A stretch of DNA of 64,000 nt from Denticeps clupeoides (taxonomy: Eukaryota > Chordata > Actinopteri > Clupeiformes > Denticipitidae), in contig NW_021629808.1 of NCBI RefSeq assembly GCF_900700375.1, forward strand, positions 1-64,000, given 5' to 3'. A model generated the notes under the pieces. The model saw only the letters and a program-made list of their open reading frames with translations, was not told where the DNA came from and did no database searches. Within the stretch, counting starts at the first letter, position 1, and each line of letters begins with the position of its first letter. The position numbers were made by a program, and so were the translations under genes. Positions 1 through 10,656 of the stretch are shown piece by piece.

Positions 1-119
1 TTATCGAGAAACGAAGTGGATTTTTAATAAACTCAAGGTTCAAGGCGCATCACTAATGACAGCAGCGAGAAGGTCCCAGCGTGAGTGTCGGCCCTTACCA
101 ACTCTGCGGATCATGGAAC

Positions 120-255
120 CTTACATTTACAGCATTTATCAGACCGCCTTACAATCAGTAGTTACAGGGACAGTCCCCCCCTATAGACACTCAGGGTTAA
201 GTGTCTTGCTCGGGGACACGGAAGGTATAAGTTGGGCTTGAACCTGGAACTTTGT
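120..255 (-). repeat. SINE family A copy, tail-first orientation
   Basis: It carries the conserved tail (acatttacagcatttatcag) followed by the reversed body with the gacactcagggttaagtgtc segment. The tRNA-like head is degraded after about position 225. Family A is my label for the roughly 185-bp tRNA-headed SINE seen about 15 times in this window; its tail resembles the L2-type 3' tails of fish SINEs. Confidence 0.75.
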
Positions 256-348
256 GGTCTCACCCGCCCCATTTTAAACCCTGGGTCAGGGGTGGCCCGG
301 TAATTAGTGACAAAGTCACTCCTCAGTGTGGGGTTATGGGCTGTTGTT

Positions 349-468
349 GGATGGTAGTGGCCTAGTGGGTAACACACTCGCTTATGAACCAGAAGACCCA
401 GGTTCAAATCCGACTTACTACCATTGTGTCCCTGAGCAAGACACTTAACCCTGAGTGTCTTGGGGGGG
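349..468 (+). repeat. SINE family A copy, head part
   Basis: The tRNA-like head is clear, with box-B-like ggttcaaatcc and the ctgagcaagacacttaaccc body. The copy breaks off in a G-run and runs into a family B SINE. It lies in inverted orientation to the copy at 120-255. Confidence 0.8.
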
Positions 469-469
469 G

Positions 470-620
470 GCTTTTAACCATCACCCTTGGTGAGCAGTGG
501 GCAGCCGTGACAGGCGCCCGGGGAGCACCGTGAGGGGACGGCGGTTTTTCTCAGGATTCGAACCGGCAACCTGCTGATTACCGGGCAGCTTCCTTAACCA
601 CTATAAGCCACAGCCGCCCC
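470..620 (-). repeat. SINE family B copy, reversed
   Basis: Family B is my label for the second tRNA-headed SINE, about 230 bp long when whole, with box-B-like ggttcgaatcc, the gcctgtcatggctgcccact body and a tail ending caatcacttcactt. Here the body and head are present on the minus strand and the tail is missing. Confidence 0.8.
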
Positions 621-1770
621 AAATAATTGCAGTTGACACAATGCAAAACACAACAAATAGTCTGAAATAAAACTTAGATAAAAACCAACACTGTTTGAGC
701 AGGGATCCTGAAAAGATTCCTGGGCTCTGTTGCTAAACTCGTGACGTCAGCATTGTCATCTTTTCGGCGTGCACCGATCGGCACGACCCGCCTCCACTCC
801 GGCCTCGCCGCGCAGCTCCTGTCCGCGGACGCGAGGTGGGGCCTGCTCCCGACACGCAGATCTGCAGCTGTCAGCACTCCACGTGTTCCCCGCTGCAACT
901 CGATCAGATGCCGCGGGGACGGGGGGGGGCGACGCGGGGACGGGGGGATGGTGCGCCACCAAATCTGCCACCATCAGCAGCTCCGCCCGGATAAATCGGC
1001 TCGGCCGCGCCGCGCGAACAAAGCCGTCCGGTCGACGCTGCAGCCGGCCGACTTAACCTGAATGGAGTTTAGCGCTTTTGCTAACCGGGTGAAACGCACG
1101 AGTTAACACCGCCACGTTTACACCGTCGGTCAAAGAACACAAGTGTGGTGATAATTCCAGGTTTCACTACCGCTCTGCTGTCTGTCCGTCTGAACGAATC
1201 GTAACTTTAAATTTGCGAGAGTATTTCCCACAAACAAACAAAACAACAACCACAAAAAAAGTCAACAGGTTGTAAGCGATGCGCTAATGGCTGCTGAGGG
1301 GCGACATACTCGTCGGCCCCGCCTCCACGCCGTGATTGGCTGCCGGAATGACAGGACGCCAGGCCCCGCCTCTCAGTCCTAAAGTCCCATGAGACGGAGG
1401 GCTTCCCAGGCCACGCCTCTAGCATCCTGATTGGTCACCGCGGTGGCAGGCGGGCAGGCCACGCCCCACAGCCTGCATCGGTCGTCTCTATGTCCATGTA
1501 TGAATAGCAGAATATTTCACCCGACCAACTTAGCGATACGGTAATTAATAAACGTCAAAAGTGTCGAAAACTGACACCTCATGTCCACAAAACGTTCCGA
1601 AGTACTTTAAAGCAAATGTTTAATTTTAAAAAACAAACTTTTTTTTAAAGACAGGTAGCACATAGCTTAGCCTTTAGAGCCATAATGAAACTAGACTAAA
1701 GTCCGAAAGAATATATTTATATATTAAACATTTACTTTTAATTTGAATGCCATGTCCAGAACAGACCGAC
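621..1770. other. Left flank: probable larp1-like intron 1 with a GC-rich, CCAAT-bearing stretch
   Basis: No exon was recognised. Positions 740-1060 are very CpG-rich. Positions 1290-1470 hold several GC-box-like motifs (ccccgcc, ccacgcccc) and two ATTGG boxes, which looks like a promoter or CpG island, but I could not tie it to a coding exon. From 1500 to 1740 the DNA is AT-rich. If the larp1-like gene is read correctly this is its first intron. Confidence 0.35.
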
Positions 1771-2042
1771 CTGAGTCCGGGGGGCTGCTGGGGGTCGATC
1801 CGCTCTTCTTCGTCCAAGGGTTTACCTTCGGCGGCGGCGCCTCGATCACCCCCTTCCTGCCCCCGTCGCCGGGCGACTTCTGCTGCTCGTTCTCCTTCTC
1901 TCGCCGCCGCTGCCCGGTCCGGCTCCTTGTCCACGGCCTCGTGGTCGGACTCCCTCGGCCGCTCGATGTCCGACTTGTTTTGGTTTCCAGCGGCCAAGCG
2001 AGCCCGTGTCGCGTTCGAGTCGCACGCAACTTCGGCCGACAT
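1771..2042 (-). CDS. La-related protein (LARP1/LARP1B-like), first coding exon
   Basis: The minus strand opens with ATG at 2042 and an acidic, charged N-terminus (SDIERPRESDHEAVDKEPD). It then reaches the segment EAPPPKVNPWTKK, the conserved N-terminal signature of LARP1-type proteins, and ends at a donor GTCGGT after 1771. LARP1 proteins bind the cap and 5'TOP motif of mRNAs in the cytoplasm; the La module and DM15 repeats would lie further left, outside the window. The start ATG and the acidic segment are in one frame, while the PPPKVNPW signature is in the next frame, so one base is extra or two are missing near 1905-1922. A consensus error or a real defect could explain this. LARP1 and LARP1B cannot be separated from one exon. 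Confidence 0.6.
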
Positions 2043-2600
2043 GCTGCAGCGAAAAGGGCCCTGGCCGGGATTTCACGCTCGACTCGCCCGTCAACTAAAC
2101 CAAACGTGTTTTAATCTCCGGGGTGGGCGGGAAAGAAAAAAAAAATAAAATAAAGAAATTAAACGAGCTCGGCGAAGAGTTGCGGTCCTGACGAACGCAA
2201 GGGCCGACGTCAAAACATCCGCGTCCCCCACACGGCCATCTGTGGCGCCGTTGTTGACACCGGACTGTTGCGAATATGATTTGGGGGGGGGGGGGGATTT
2301 GGGGAGGGAGGGGGTGGGAGGAAAACAAAAACAAAAAAACAAAAAAAAAAGAAAAAAGTTTCTGTGTTGACCTGCTCCGCGCAACTCACCCCCAACGCGC
2401 CCAGCTGGAAATGGCCACGAGTGGTGGGACGAGCGGCGCCGCTGCTGCCCCCGGCGGCGGCGCGCTGCCAGTGCAGGGAGGGCCGGACGGACGGACCGAC
2501 TGACGGCGACCATGTGCTTCCTCCCTCGCCGAGCTGGCTCTGACGTGGCCTGGCCGCGGCGGTCCGGCGTGTTCGCCGTCCGTGTCACCGGGGATTGTAT
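2043..2600 (-). promoter_or_regulatory. CpG-rich promoter region of the larp1-like gene
   Basis: The stretch upstream of the ATG at 2042 is CpG-rich at 2160-2240 and 2380-2580, and it is interrupted by G-runs (2282-2295) and A-runs. No TATA box stands out. The promoter role is inferred from position and base composition. Confidence 0.4.
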
Positions 2601-2918
2601 TAAAAAAAAAAAAAAGCGGCATTTGTGACCCCAAAGAAACATAACCCGTGGTCGCCCTCTGCAACACGCAATACAACTGAGTGAAACTTTATGTAAATAC
2701 GTGGTCATCTTGCAGGCTTGTACCCCAAAAATGAATAACTTGCACGAAGCGTGTTCACAGCCGACACCTTTAATACACACATGCGGATTCTTGCCATTGC
2801 GTACAGATCCGTGTGACGTAAACATTCTGCGACCCACACACGACGGCCTAATTCCAACGGGACTGACCGAAACCACAGCCATTGAAAAAGGAGAAATCGT
2901 GCACTTAGAATGCTGGAC

Positions 2919-2924
2919 TTTATT
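2919..2924 (-). terminator. Poly(A) signal for plb1 (AATAAA)
   Basis: AATAAA lies on the minus strand about 290 bases past the plb1 stop codon at 3211. It is the first canonical signal downstream, so the 3' UTR probably ends near 2900. Confidence 0.5.
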
Positions 2925-3210
2925 CGAAGGTTTCGTTGACGCAACAGGAATAAATAAAGCGCACAATCACAAAAATACACTAGTTGGTGGTGCTGTGCCC
3001 GTGCCGTGCGAAAGTTCCACCGGCGTGTCGTTCAAGTGATAAAAACAACTTGATATTTTCACACTCGGCGCATCAGATGTCGCGAACTTGAATGAAACCG
3101 TTTTCACAGCACGTCGCCGGAAATTTTGGGCACATGACGACGGCGGCGCCGCCGCTGGGAAAGTGAACGGAGGGCGCCCCCTGCCGGCGGCCGGTGGAGT
3201 CCGCGGCCCC

Positions 3211-6200
3211 TCATTCGGCGGCGTGTCGGTCGCTGATCAGACGGAGCACGTTGGAGACGGCCACAATGGTCCACAGCGCTCTGCCTGCTGGGACCGTGCA
3301 GGACGCGGACTTTACGTATATGTAAGGATGCTCCTAGAACAGAGAGCAGAAGAAGAGCATGTCTGGGTGAAACGGATTCATATGCATGGCTCCGAAACAT
3401 AGGCCGCTGTTATTCAAGATTGGTTTATTGTCAGTACAATACTATACACAGTATACCGTTTATTGAAATAATGTTTCCCCCCAGTGCAATCATAAATCAG
3501 TACAGGACACACCTTCTCATTCAGTGTGTTTTCTTTATTTTCATGACCATTTACGTTGGTAGATTCTCACTGAAGGCATCAAACCTATGAATGAACACAT
3601 GTGGAGTTACATCCTTAACAAAAAGCGGAGAACTGACCTCCACAGATGGTCGAGATGGTTTTGGGGTGATCTGGACCGCAGAGTGAAGGCAAAGGGGCCA
3701 ACAAGTGCTAAACACCTCTGGGAACTCCTTCAAGACTGTTGTAAAACCATTTCAGATGAAGACCTCTTGAAGCTCATCGAGAGAATGCCAAGAGTGTGCA
3801 AAGCAGTATTCAAAGCAAAGAAACTAGAATATTAAACATGTTTTCAGTTATTTCACCTTTTTTTGTTAAGTACGTAACTCCACATGTGTTCATTCATAGT
3901 TTTGATGCCTTCAGTGAGAATCTACCAACGTAAATGGTCATGAAAATAAAGAAAACACATTGAATGAGAAGGTGTGTCCAAACTTTTGGCCTGTACTGTA
4001 TATACACACTAAACTATACTAACTAAAGCTTAGGTACTGTACAGGTTCTCTCTACAGGAGAAAAGTAGAACAGGACATAACTGGACAACATCATGTACGA
4101 TGCTTGTAAGTGGATATGTTGGATATATCAAACTGGACACACAAGACAAGGCAAACGTGCAAAAAGAGCAGAGATGTGCAAAAGGCTGGAAGTGTATAGT
4201 TGATGAGTTTGTCAGTTTTTTTTGTTTTTTTTGAGATGTGACGTACCTCAGATGGGCATATGAGCTTTACAGGTTCTGAGAAGGACGTTATCATTTCCTT
4301 TTGACCTTCTGGCTGAAACTACACAGAACAACGTGGGAAAACGGGTGAATGGTTCTGCACGATAAAACACACTGAAATTGGCCTGGGCGCTCACCATGTT
4401 GTTCCACAAGCCCTTGGCCAGCTCCTCGTGGCCTTTAACGGTGAAATGGAAACAGTCGGGTGTGAAGTAGCTTGTGTCGACTTCACCGTCCTGAGTGGAA
4501 CAAACAAGCAATAAGAGGCCAGAGAAAGTGTGACGCTGTTCACGTGACATCACCTTCCTGCCCTAGCGGACTCACGGGAAGTCTCGGAGGCTGCGCGTGC
4601 GTCAGGTACGGCTGCAGAAGCACCGCGAGTCGTCCTTGATGAAGCGGCGCGCTGTCGGATCAGCTCTTCCAGCCTCCTCTAGCGTATCAGAGCACACGGA
4701 GAACTTTATCGCGGGCCTGCGGCAACGGGCCGCGCGGCAGGCTCGTGCTGGCCGGCACCCACCTGGAACTCCAAGTTGAGTTCTAAACAAGTTCCTCCAG
4801 TTCTGTGGAGTTCATCCGGCAGCACAGGCGGAGCAGAACTTTCTGCACGCGGTGGAGTGTGAATGAATGAGCGAGCAAGCGAGCGGGCGCAATTTCGGAA
4901 CTGTCGTGTGTGGAGGGGGACGTACTTTTGTAACACGCAGGCCAAGGTCGGCATGCTGACCTCTCTCAGAGTCCTCATCTGGAGGATCTGCACCACGTTC
5001 ACTATGAGCCTGGGGACCTGACGGAACGAGGGAGATCAGAGGACAGGTCAGCACCATCAACACCTAAACAGCATGATGTGCAGAAATTTGGCAATGCACA
5101 CTGTCATGGTGAGAGGAAGGTACCTCGTTCATCATCATTTCAAGCGACTCCGTGAGATAGCTGATGAAGTTGTCTGCCGAGAAGAGCGTCTGAAGGGTCA
5201 AAAAACGAATCACGTTATAAACAGCGGGCCACTTTTGTTTTTGTTTTTTTGACGTAGGTTCGGAAAACGAAGGCAAGCCTTGCCATGTGCTCCGAGACTA
5301 AAATCGAGGCTGCTTTTCATTGGCCTCCTTCGCGTGGAAACGTGTGGTGGCTGGTCTGTGCAGGGGAGCGGTTTTCCGGCTGGTTCTTCTGGGCAGATTT
5401 ACTGGGACTGGGCCAGCAACCTTCTCCTCCTGGATCGGCATGGTACCGGACAGCAACGTGTCTGCCAAGCGGCAGCCTTCACCCCGCCGGAACAGAACGG
5501 CCGCGGCCCGGCCCGGTCCGGGAGAAGAACCGCGCGCGGGAGCACATGGCACGATTTGGCTTGGTTTCAGGGTCAGTTATGTAAGATGGGGCCATGGCGT
5601 TTCTGCGCTTTTGTTTTGCATGTCTTTGTCGGACGTCATTGCAGCGTTTGGCGGCCCTCCCCCGAGCCAAAGGTGCGAGGCGCCGGCCGTCGGGACCGCC
5701 TTCTCTCTTTGTCTTCCCCCGACGGGAGACACCGGTGGCGTGACGTCAGGAACAACAAGTTCTGATTGGTCTGTGACAGCTTCCTGTAGGTCAGGTGTAT
5801 AAAGGATTGCTCACTTCGATTTTCTTTTCCATCGGGAGCTGAGGGAAATTTTCCCATCACTAACTGAGTCTTTCCTGTTTGACCTATTTTTCTCATGGCT
5901 TTTCTCTCTCTTTCTCTCCCTTTACTCTTTCTTTTCATTTTGGTTTCCTCTGTAACATTGGTACCTTTTTTTTAATAAATTAGAAACTGTTCATCCTTTT
6001 AACCTCTATTGTGCCACGCCTCTTTCTGCCAGGTAACATCAAGTTGGAGTGGTTTGAATACAGTGCTTTTGTGTGTAGAGAGAGAGTTTTTTACTCTATT
6101 CTCCTCAGGTTTACAGTTACGACATTCGTATAGTATACCTTGTTCTTGCAGTAGTCACAGATGTCGTTCATTCCGATCAAGACGGTGACAAGTTTCCAGT

Positions 6201-7814
6201 CCTCTTCGAAATCCAGGCCCTGGAACGAAAAAGGCGCCACAGATCCACCAGTGAGAGTGCCGGCCCGAAAAAAAAAAAAAAAAAAGAAAGAGCTGGACTT
6301 ACGGGGAAGGTTTTGAACGTGTCGATCATGTGTCTTGTCTGTTCGGAAATGTTTCTGTGGAGGAGAGAAACAATAAAATAAAAAGCAAAAAAAAAAAAAA
6401 CTAGAATGTCACCTGAGGTCAACGGGTTGACCGGTAAAGTTCCAGCAAGCACTCTGCACGCCAAGCACGTGTGAGAAATTAATAAATGACGCATCCGATT
6501 ATCGCAACGTTGATAGACGTGGTGTTCTTCACTCAGTTTATTGTACGCGGCGGATAACGCAGTGCTGATGTGCGGTTTCCATGTCCGAAACGCATCGTAC
6601 GGGCCTTACAGCGTGTTGTGTCCAGTGACGGCCAGGTTGAAACCGGTGTCGTTCACGGTCACCGGGTGGTCGTTCAAGGTCCATTTAGGAGCCGGAAAGA
6701 GGACGTCGGGGTTGAAGAGTTTCACGATGTCTGAGGAACGGAGAGGGGAGGCGAATCGCTTCTCTGTTTGCAGCACGCAGCAATGCAGTTTCAGTATTTA
6801 GTGCAACTGAAAACTCACTGGCAAGGGTGATCACGTCTTGATAAGTTCCGTGTCCCCCAATACTGCGGGGAGCAATGCAAACAAAACGGAAAGGTCCCAC
6901 GTTGTTCTGCACATTTTACAACTGAAAGTGAAATTATTTATACCTCCATGAAACGTGGCGGTACTCTATGGGAATGCCGAGAAGTGTAGACCCGTTGGCG
7001 CCAATAGCAGTCTGTGGAGAGAGGCCTGGACATGTGATCATCCCCAAAGAGTCTTTCGCTAGTAACGGGAGCCCGTCTGGTGCTACTCACGGTTAGCGAA
7101 TCGCCCAGGGCCGCGATGACTTTGATGTCGGCAGCTTTAACAAATTCAACTAGAACGGAAACATGTCGTGAGTTCACGCTGGCAACAACGTCCACTGCTG
7201 CTCACCCTCGTCTCTTCGCTGAGGGTGGTAGTGGCCTAGCGGGTAACACACTCGCCTATGAACCAGAAGACCCAGGTTCAAATCCCACTTACTACCATTG
7301 TGTCCCTGAGCAAGACACTTAACCCTGAGCGTCTCCAGGGGGGGACTGTCCCTGTAACTACTGATTGTAAGTCGCTCTGGGTAAGGGCGTCTGATAAAGG
7401 CCATAAATGTAAATGAGATGCCACACCTGAAGTGGGGACCGTAGGTGACGGGCTCATGTCCGGACACTTGAAAGGCGGGTGTTTGAAGGTCTGGGGTCGG
7501 ATCTTTTCCGGATACTCCTGTAAGAGGTAGACCGGTTTTAAATAAGACTGAAATGACCAACACACTCAGATTAACAGACATTTTGCATGAGTACCCTTCT
7601 CAGATCCTCTTCACTGAGGTGCTTCACAGCTTCTTCATACTCCTGAAACCAGTTGTGGCCTAGAGGACATTGTTTTGTTGCTTTAAAGTAACCTTTGTTG
7701 GAAATAAAATGTGACATCATATGCAACGTCTGCCTTTCGATTTTTTTTGCACTCACCCTTGACGCCCTTGAAAGCCACAGCGTGCAGAAGCAGAAGGACC
7801 ACGACACTCTTCAT
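3211..7814 (-). CDS. plb1: Phospholipase B1 (GDSL lipase), single-unit form, two exons frame-broken
   Basis: Secreted or brush-border phospholipase B that hydrolyses acyl chains of glycerophospholipids. Exons: 7814-7757 (signal peptide [17 protein letters not shown]), 7659-7595, 7517-7427, 7149-7091 (ALGDSLT, the GDSL serine block), 7011-6944 (GANG block), 6862-6819, 6730-6610, 6354-6303, 6219-6139 (IGMND block), 5189-5124, 5017-4926, 4842-4763, 4678-4576, 4490-4395 (DCFHF, catalytic Asp/His block), 4275-4247 and 3333-3211 (C-terminus ending RHAAE and stop). All four GDSL blocks are present. Human PLB1 has four tandem lipase repeats; here only one unit is seen. Exons 4842-4763 and 4678-4576 each keep recognisable family sequence, but in shifting frames (about four small indels), and the phase between 4395 and 4275 does not join cleanly. 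Either the gene is decaying or the consensus is poor there. The last exon gives a hydrophobic stretch for membrane anchoring. Confidence 0.85.
3490..4006 (+). mobile_element. Tc1-like DNA transposon, internally deleted
   Basis: Inverted ends of about 110 bp match each other: one reads ttctcactgaaggcatcaaa at about 3563-3583 and its reverse complement lies at about 3905-3925. Between them 3587-3835 encodes the last 82 residues of a Tc1-type transposase, ending KAKKLEY. The N-terminal DNA-binding and most catalytic regions are gone, so this copy is non-autonomous. It sits in the last intron of plb1. A second element with the same ends is at 47222-47841. Confidence 0.8.
7226..7413 (+). repeat. 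SINE family A, near full length, in plb1 intron 3
   Basis: Head, body and tail are all present, ending gtaagtcgctctgggtaagg and ccataaatgtaaatg. This is one of the better copies for defining the family. Confidence 0.9.
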
Positions 7815-8841
7815 GACTCGCGAAGGAACCCGGAGATGCCTCTCTGCAGGAGAATGTTGTTTGTGGCACAGAGAGCAGCTTTATTCATCTCCTGCTTATC
7901 TCGCTGCCATAACTGCAAAGTCTGCTTTGCAATCACTGCCAACATAGGCGTAAGATAAGATAAGGCAGAACACAATTTTACATAGACCGGAGGTTATTGA
8001 TAGCTGAGAAGGCATTTAGTTTATGTCACCTGTATGGATTTAATTATTATTCAAAATAATAACATTTCACAAGGACTCACTTTTAAAAATAAAATTAAGT
8101 AAAAACAAGTAACAAACCATCCAAGAAAATAATTAAAACAGGGGGGCAGTGGTGGCCTAGCGGTTAAGGAAGCAGCCCCGTAATCAGAAGGTCATCACAG
8201 GCTCCTCCCTGGGCGCCTGTCATGGCTGCCCACTGCTCACTCAGGGTGATGGTTAAATGCAGAGGACACATGCTGTGCTGCTGTGTATCACAAGTGACAA
8301 TCACTTCACTTCAATTAACTTAATGATAAAAAAGAAAACAGAAACAATTGTTATTATATTATTTTTGATTTTGGTCAGAATTAATATTATTATCGTCCAT
8401 CCCAAGCAAAGCAGCTTGGACTACGGTTGCCCAGCAACGCATCAGCAAAAGCTACAGAGCATCAGAATTCGAAGATTTTCTATTTATTAATCCCAGCCAG
8501 TTCGTAATCACATCCGCCCAGAATTCAACATTTTAAAAGCAATTTAAAAAGCTGATAATAATTAAAGACGCGTTTTTTGTTGTTGTTACATGCAGGCGAC
8601 GCTTTTGAATTCAACGGGCATAATAAAAAAAAAAAATCGAAACGCACGTAATTAACGTGACGTGACCGCCCACGTTGCTGACGTCACGGCCGCGCCCACC
8701 GCGGAGGGAACGCCCCCTCTCCCCCCCTGCTTTTCCTCGCCGGGCGACTTCCTGTGAGAGGTAAACAAATGGAGCCGGAGCGATGGCGGGCCGTCAAAAC
8801 ACTGGAAAATGTGACGGCCGGCGGGGCCGGGAGTGGTCGGG
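7815..8841. promoter_or_regulatory. Shared intergenic region between divergent plb1 and drap1
   Basis: Just over 1 kb separates the plb1 start (minus) from the drap1 start (plus). The part next to plb1 is AT-rich and carries a family B SINE at 8141. The drap1 side (8650-8840) is CpG-rich, with CRE-like tgacgtcac at 8680 and no obvious TATA box. A bidirectional promoter is possible, but two separate promoters fit equally well. Confidence 0.45.
8141..8312 (+). repeat. SINE family B copy
   Basis: Head gggcagtggtggcctagcgg, a shortened box B region, the gcctgtcatggctgcccact body and the caatcacttcactt tail are present. There is an internal deletion between head and body. Confidence 0.85.
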
Positions 8842-10141
8842 ATGCCTGGGCAGAAGAAGAAGTACAACGTGCGCTTCCCTCCTGTAAGTAGCCCGCCGGG
8901 CTCCGCTCGCTCTTTCCTCCTTCCGGCGCCTCGTCCCACGCCGCCGTGTCCCTGTGCACCGGGCAGGGTCGCATCAAGAAGATCATGCAGAAGGACACCG
9001 AGGTGGGGAGGATCGCCACCGCCGTGCCCGTGATCATTTGTATCCTTTTTTACATTTGCAGCATTTATCGGACGACTTACATACAATCAGTAGTTACAGG
9101 GACAGCCCCCCCCCTGGAGACACTCAGGGTTAAGTGTCTTGCTCAGGGACACGATGGTAGTAAGTGGGGTTTGAACCTGGGTCTTCTGGTTCATAGCCTT
9201 AGCACTGTAAATAGTCTAGGAAAAGAAATGTATACTGTGTGTTTACATGGACTACTGTACATAATAATGAAACAAAAATTAATTAACTAATTCAAATCTA
9301 TAACAAATCTATAAGAATGATGGGTCATTCTGATTGACATTAAGTTGTACTTGAATGTCAGTGGTCAGTCTCTAAAGTTTATGTAAGCATTTTTACACCG
9401 TTGCCCTCAGACATTATATTCTGTGCATGACAATTATCAATATGCCATTAATAGGAATTTATTGTACAGCAGGAGTGTCTTACCCACTAGGCTACTCCCC
9501 CCCCCCCTAACTCCTGGTCTCCAGCTCGGGCCCTGGAGATGTTCCTCAGGTCCCTGCTTACCAAAAGTAGCCTGATCACCCAGTCCAAGCACAGCAGGAT
9601 CATGTCCAGCAGCCACGTGTGAGTACCAGGACCTTCGCTCTTGACCGTAAGCTGTAAAAGAAAACGATGTGTAAAATCCCACACAGCAAGCAGTGCATCG
9701 AATCGGAGAAGCTCTTCGACTTCCTGAGGGACCTTGCTGAACACGCAGCCTCCACGGCCAGGCAGGGCCGGACCAAGGGCAAGTGGGCAGGGACCTCGGG
9801 ACACAGGTGAGGAGCCCAGCTAGCGCGGGTAAAGGCGCGCCGCACCTTCACTCTCCTTCCCTCCTTCCAGGAAGAGGTGGCAGGACGTCCCCGCGAAGAC
9901 GAGGCCGCCCGAGGCCGATGAGCGGCCGAAGAGGCCCGCCAGTCAGCCCGCGGACGACGGCCACTCCTCCAGCGTACGTGTGGCCACGCCCACTCGCGTC
10001 CGGACGACCGTGCCTGACCCCGGCGTGACCTTCCCGAGCACCCAAACACACGTCATCCTGCCGTTCACCTGCTTTAAACGTGCACGTTCACATTCAGGTC
10101 TCTTCCAGGAACCGGAGCTGTTCATCTGCCTGGACGCGTGA
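8842..10141 (+). CDS. drap1: DR1-associated protein 1 (NC2-alpha), histone-fold repressor
   Basis: Exons 8842-8883, 8967-9039, 9525-9618, 9687-9806, 9871-9973 and 10109-10141 join in phase to 154 residues. The N-terminus (KKKYNVRFPP, then GRIKKIMQKDTEVG and VPVIISRALEMFL) and the KQCIESEKLFDFL helix are the H2A-like histone fold of DRAP1. With DR1 this forms NC2, which binds TBP on promoter DNA and blocks TFIIA/TFIIB entry in the nucleus. Past residue 90 the chain becomes basic and then charged and proline-rich (KRPASQPADDG), shorter than in the mammalian protein (about 205 aa). The stop TGA overlaps a donor-like GTGAGT, so a further exon cannot be excluded. The gene is divergent from plb1. 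Confidence 0.85.
9045..9505 (-). repeat. SINE family A split by about 270 bp, next to drap1 exon 3
   Basis: The reversed tail and body run from 9045 to about 9200 and stop in the head at ggttcatag. The remaining head piece (gtcttacccactaggctact) resumes at about 9476-9497. The 9205-9470 segment between them is AT-rich and unrecognised. The head end is followed by a C-run and, within 25 bases, by the splice acceptor of drap1 exon 3. Confidence 0.7.
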
Positions 10142-10656
10142 GTGGCCGGGCTGCTGACCTCCGTGTAGGTTTGCCGAACCCCCGCCAACACACACTCTCC
10201 CCACCGGCTTCGCTGGGAGCGAGACGTTCCGCCAGTTCCCCTGCATCCTTTTCCTTTACATTCCAAAAAGGCCTCGTCGTTCCTCCTTAATTTAGTTCCG
10301 TTTCACGTGTGAGATGAACGCACACTGGATATCACAGAAAATGGAGAATTATCCGACAATAAGTTTGAAAAACTAATGTGCAAATATTAAGATATATATA
10401 AAAAAATGTTAAGAGATCATGATTTGCATGTAGTATGCATTATATTTTAATCCCTGATATTGATAAATGACTATATGCGTTTTTTCCTTACGTTATTCTG
10501 GTATAGTGCAAAAAGTTTAGTTTTTTTCTCATATATATATATATATATATTTTTTTTACTGAGGCCCTTTAAGTCTTGTCACCTGAGTGTCATAAATGGT
10601 CACCGATGCAAGGACTACTGCATTCTGCCGTTCTTATATGAACTTCTCCACTTGTT
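10142..10656. other. drap1 3' flank, AT-rich, no gene seen
   Basis: Apart from an (AT)n microsatellite at about 10531-10550 and T-runs I recognise nothing. No canonical AATAAA close to the drap1 stop was evident. Confidence 0.4.

Noticed and set aside
2091-2966. Open frame of 291 codons on the minus strand
   Set aside because: It crosses homopolymer runs and the larp1-like promoter, and its composition (F- and P-rich runs) is an artefact of poly-T and poly-C.
2701-3039. Open frame of 112 codons on the plus strand
   Set aside because: No family motif; it lies in the plb1 3' UTR and downstream flank on the opposite strand.
5280-5802. Overlapping plus-strand open frames of about 160 codons
   Set aside because: They lie in a plb1 intron, show no family motif and are antisense to the gene; GC-rich sequence makes such frames by chance.
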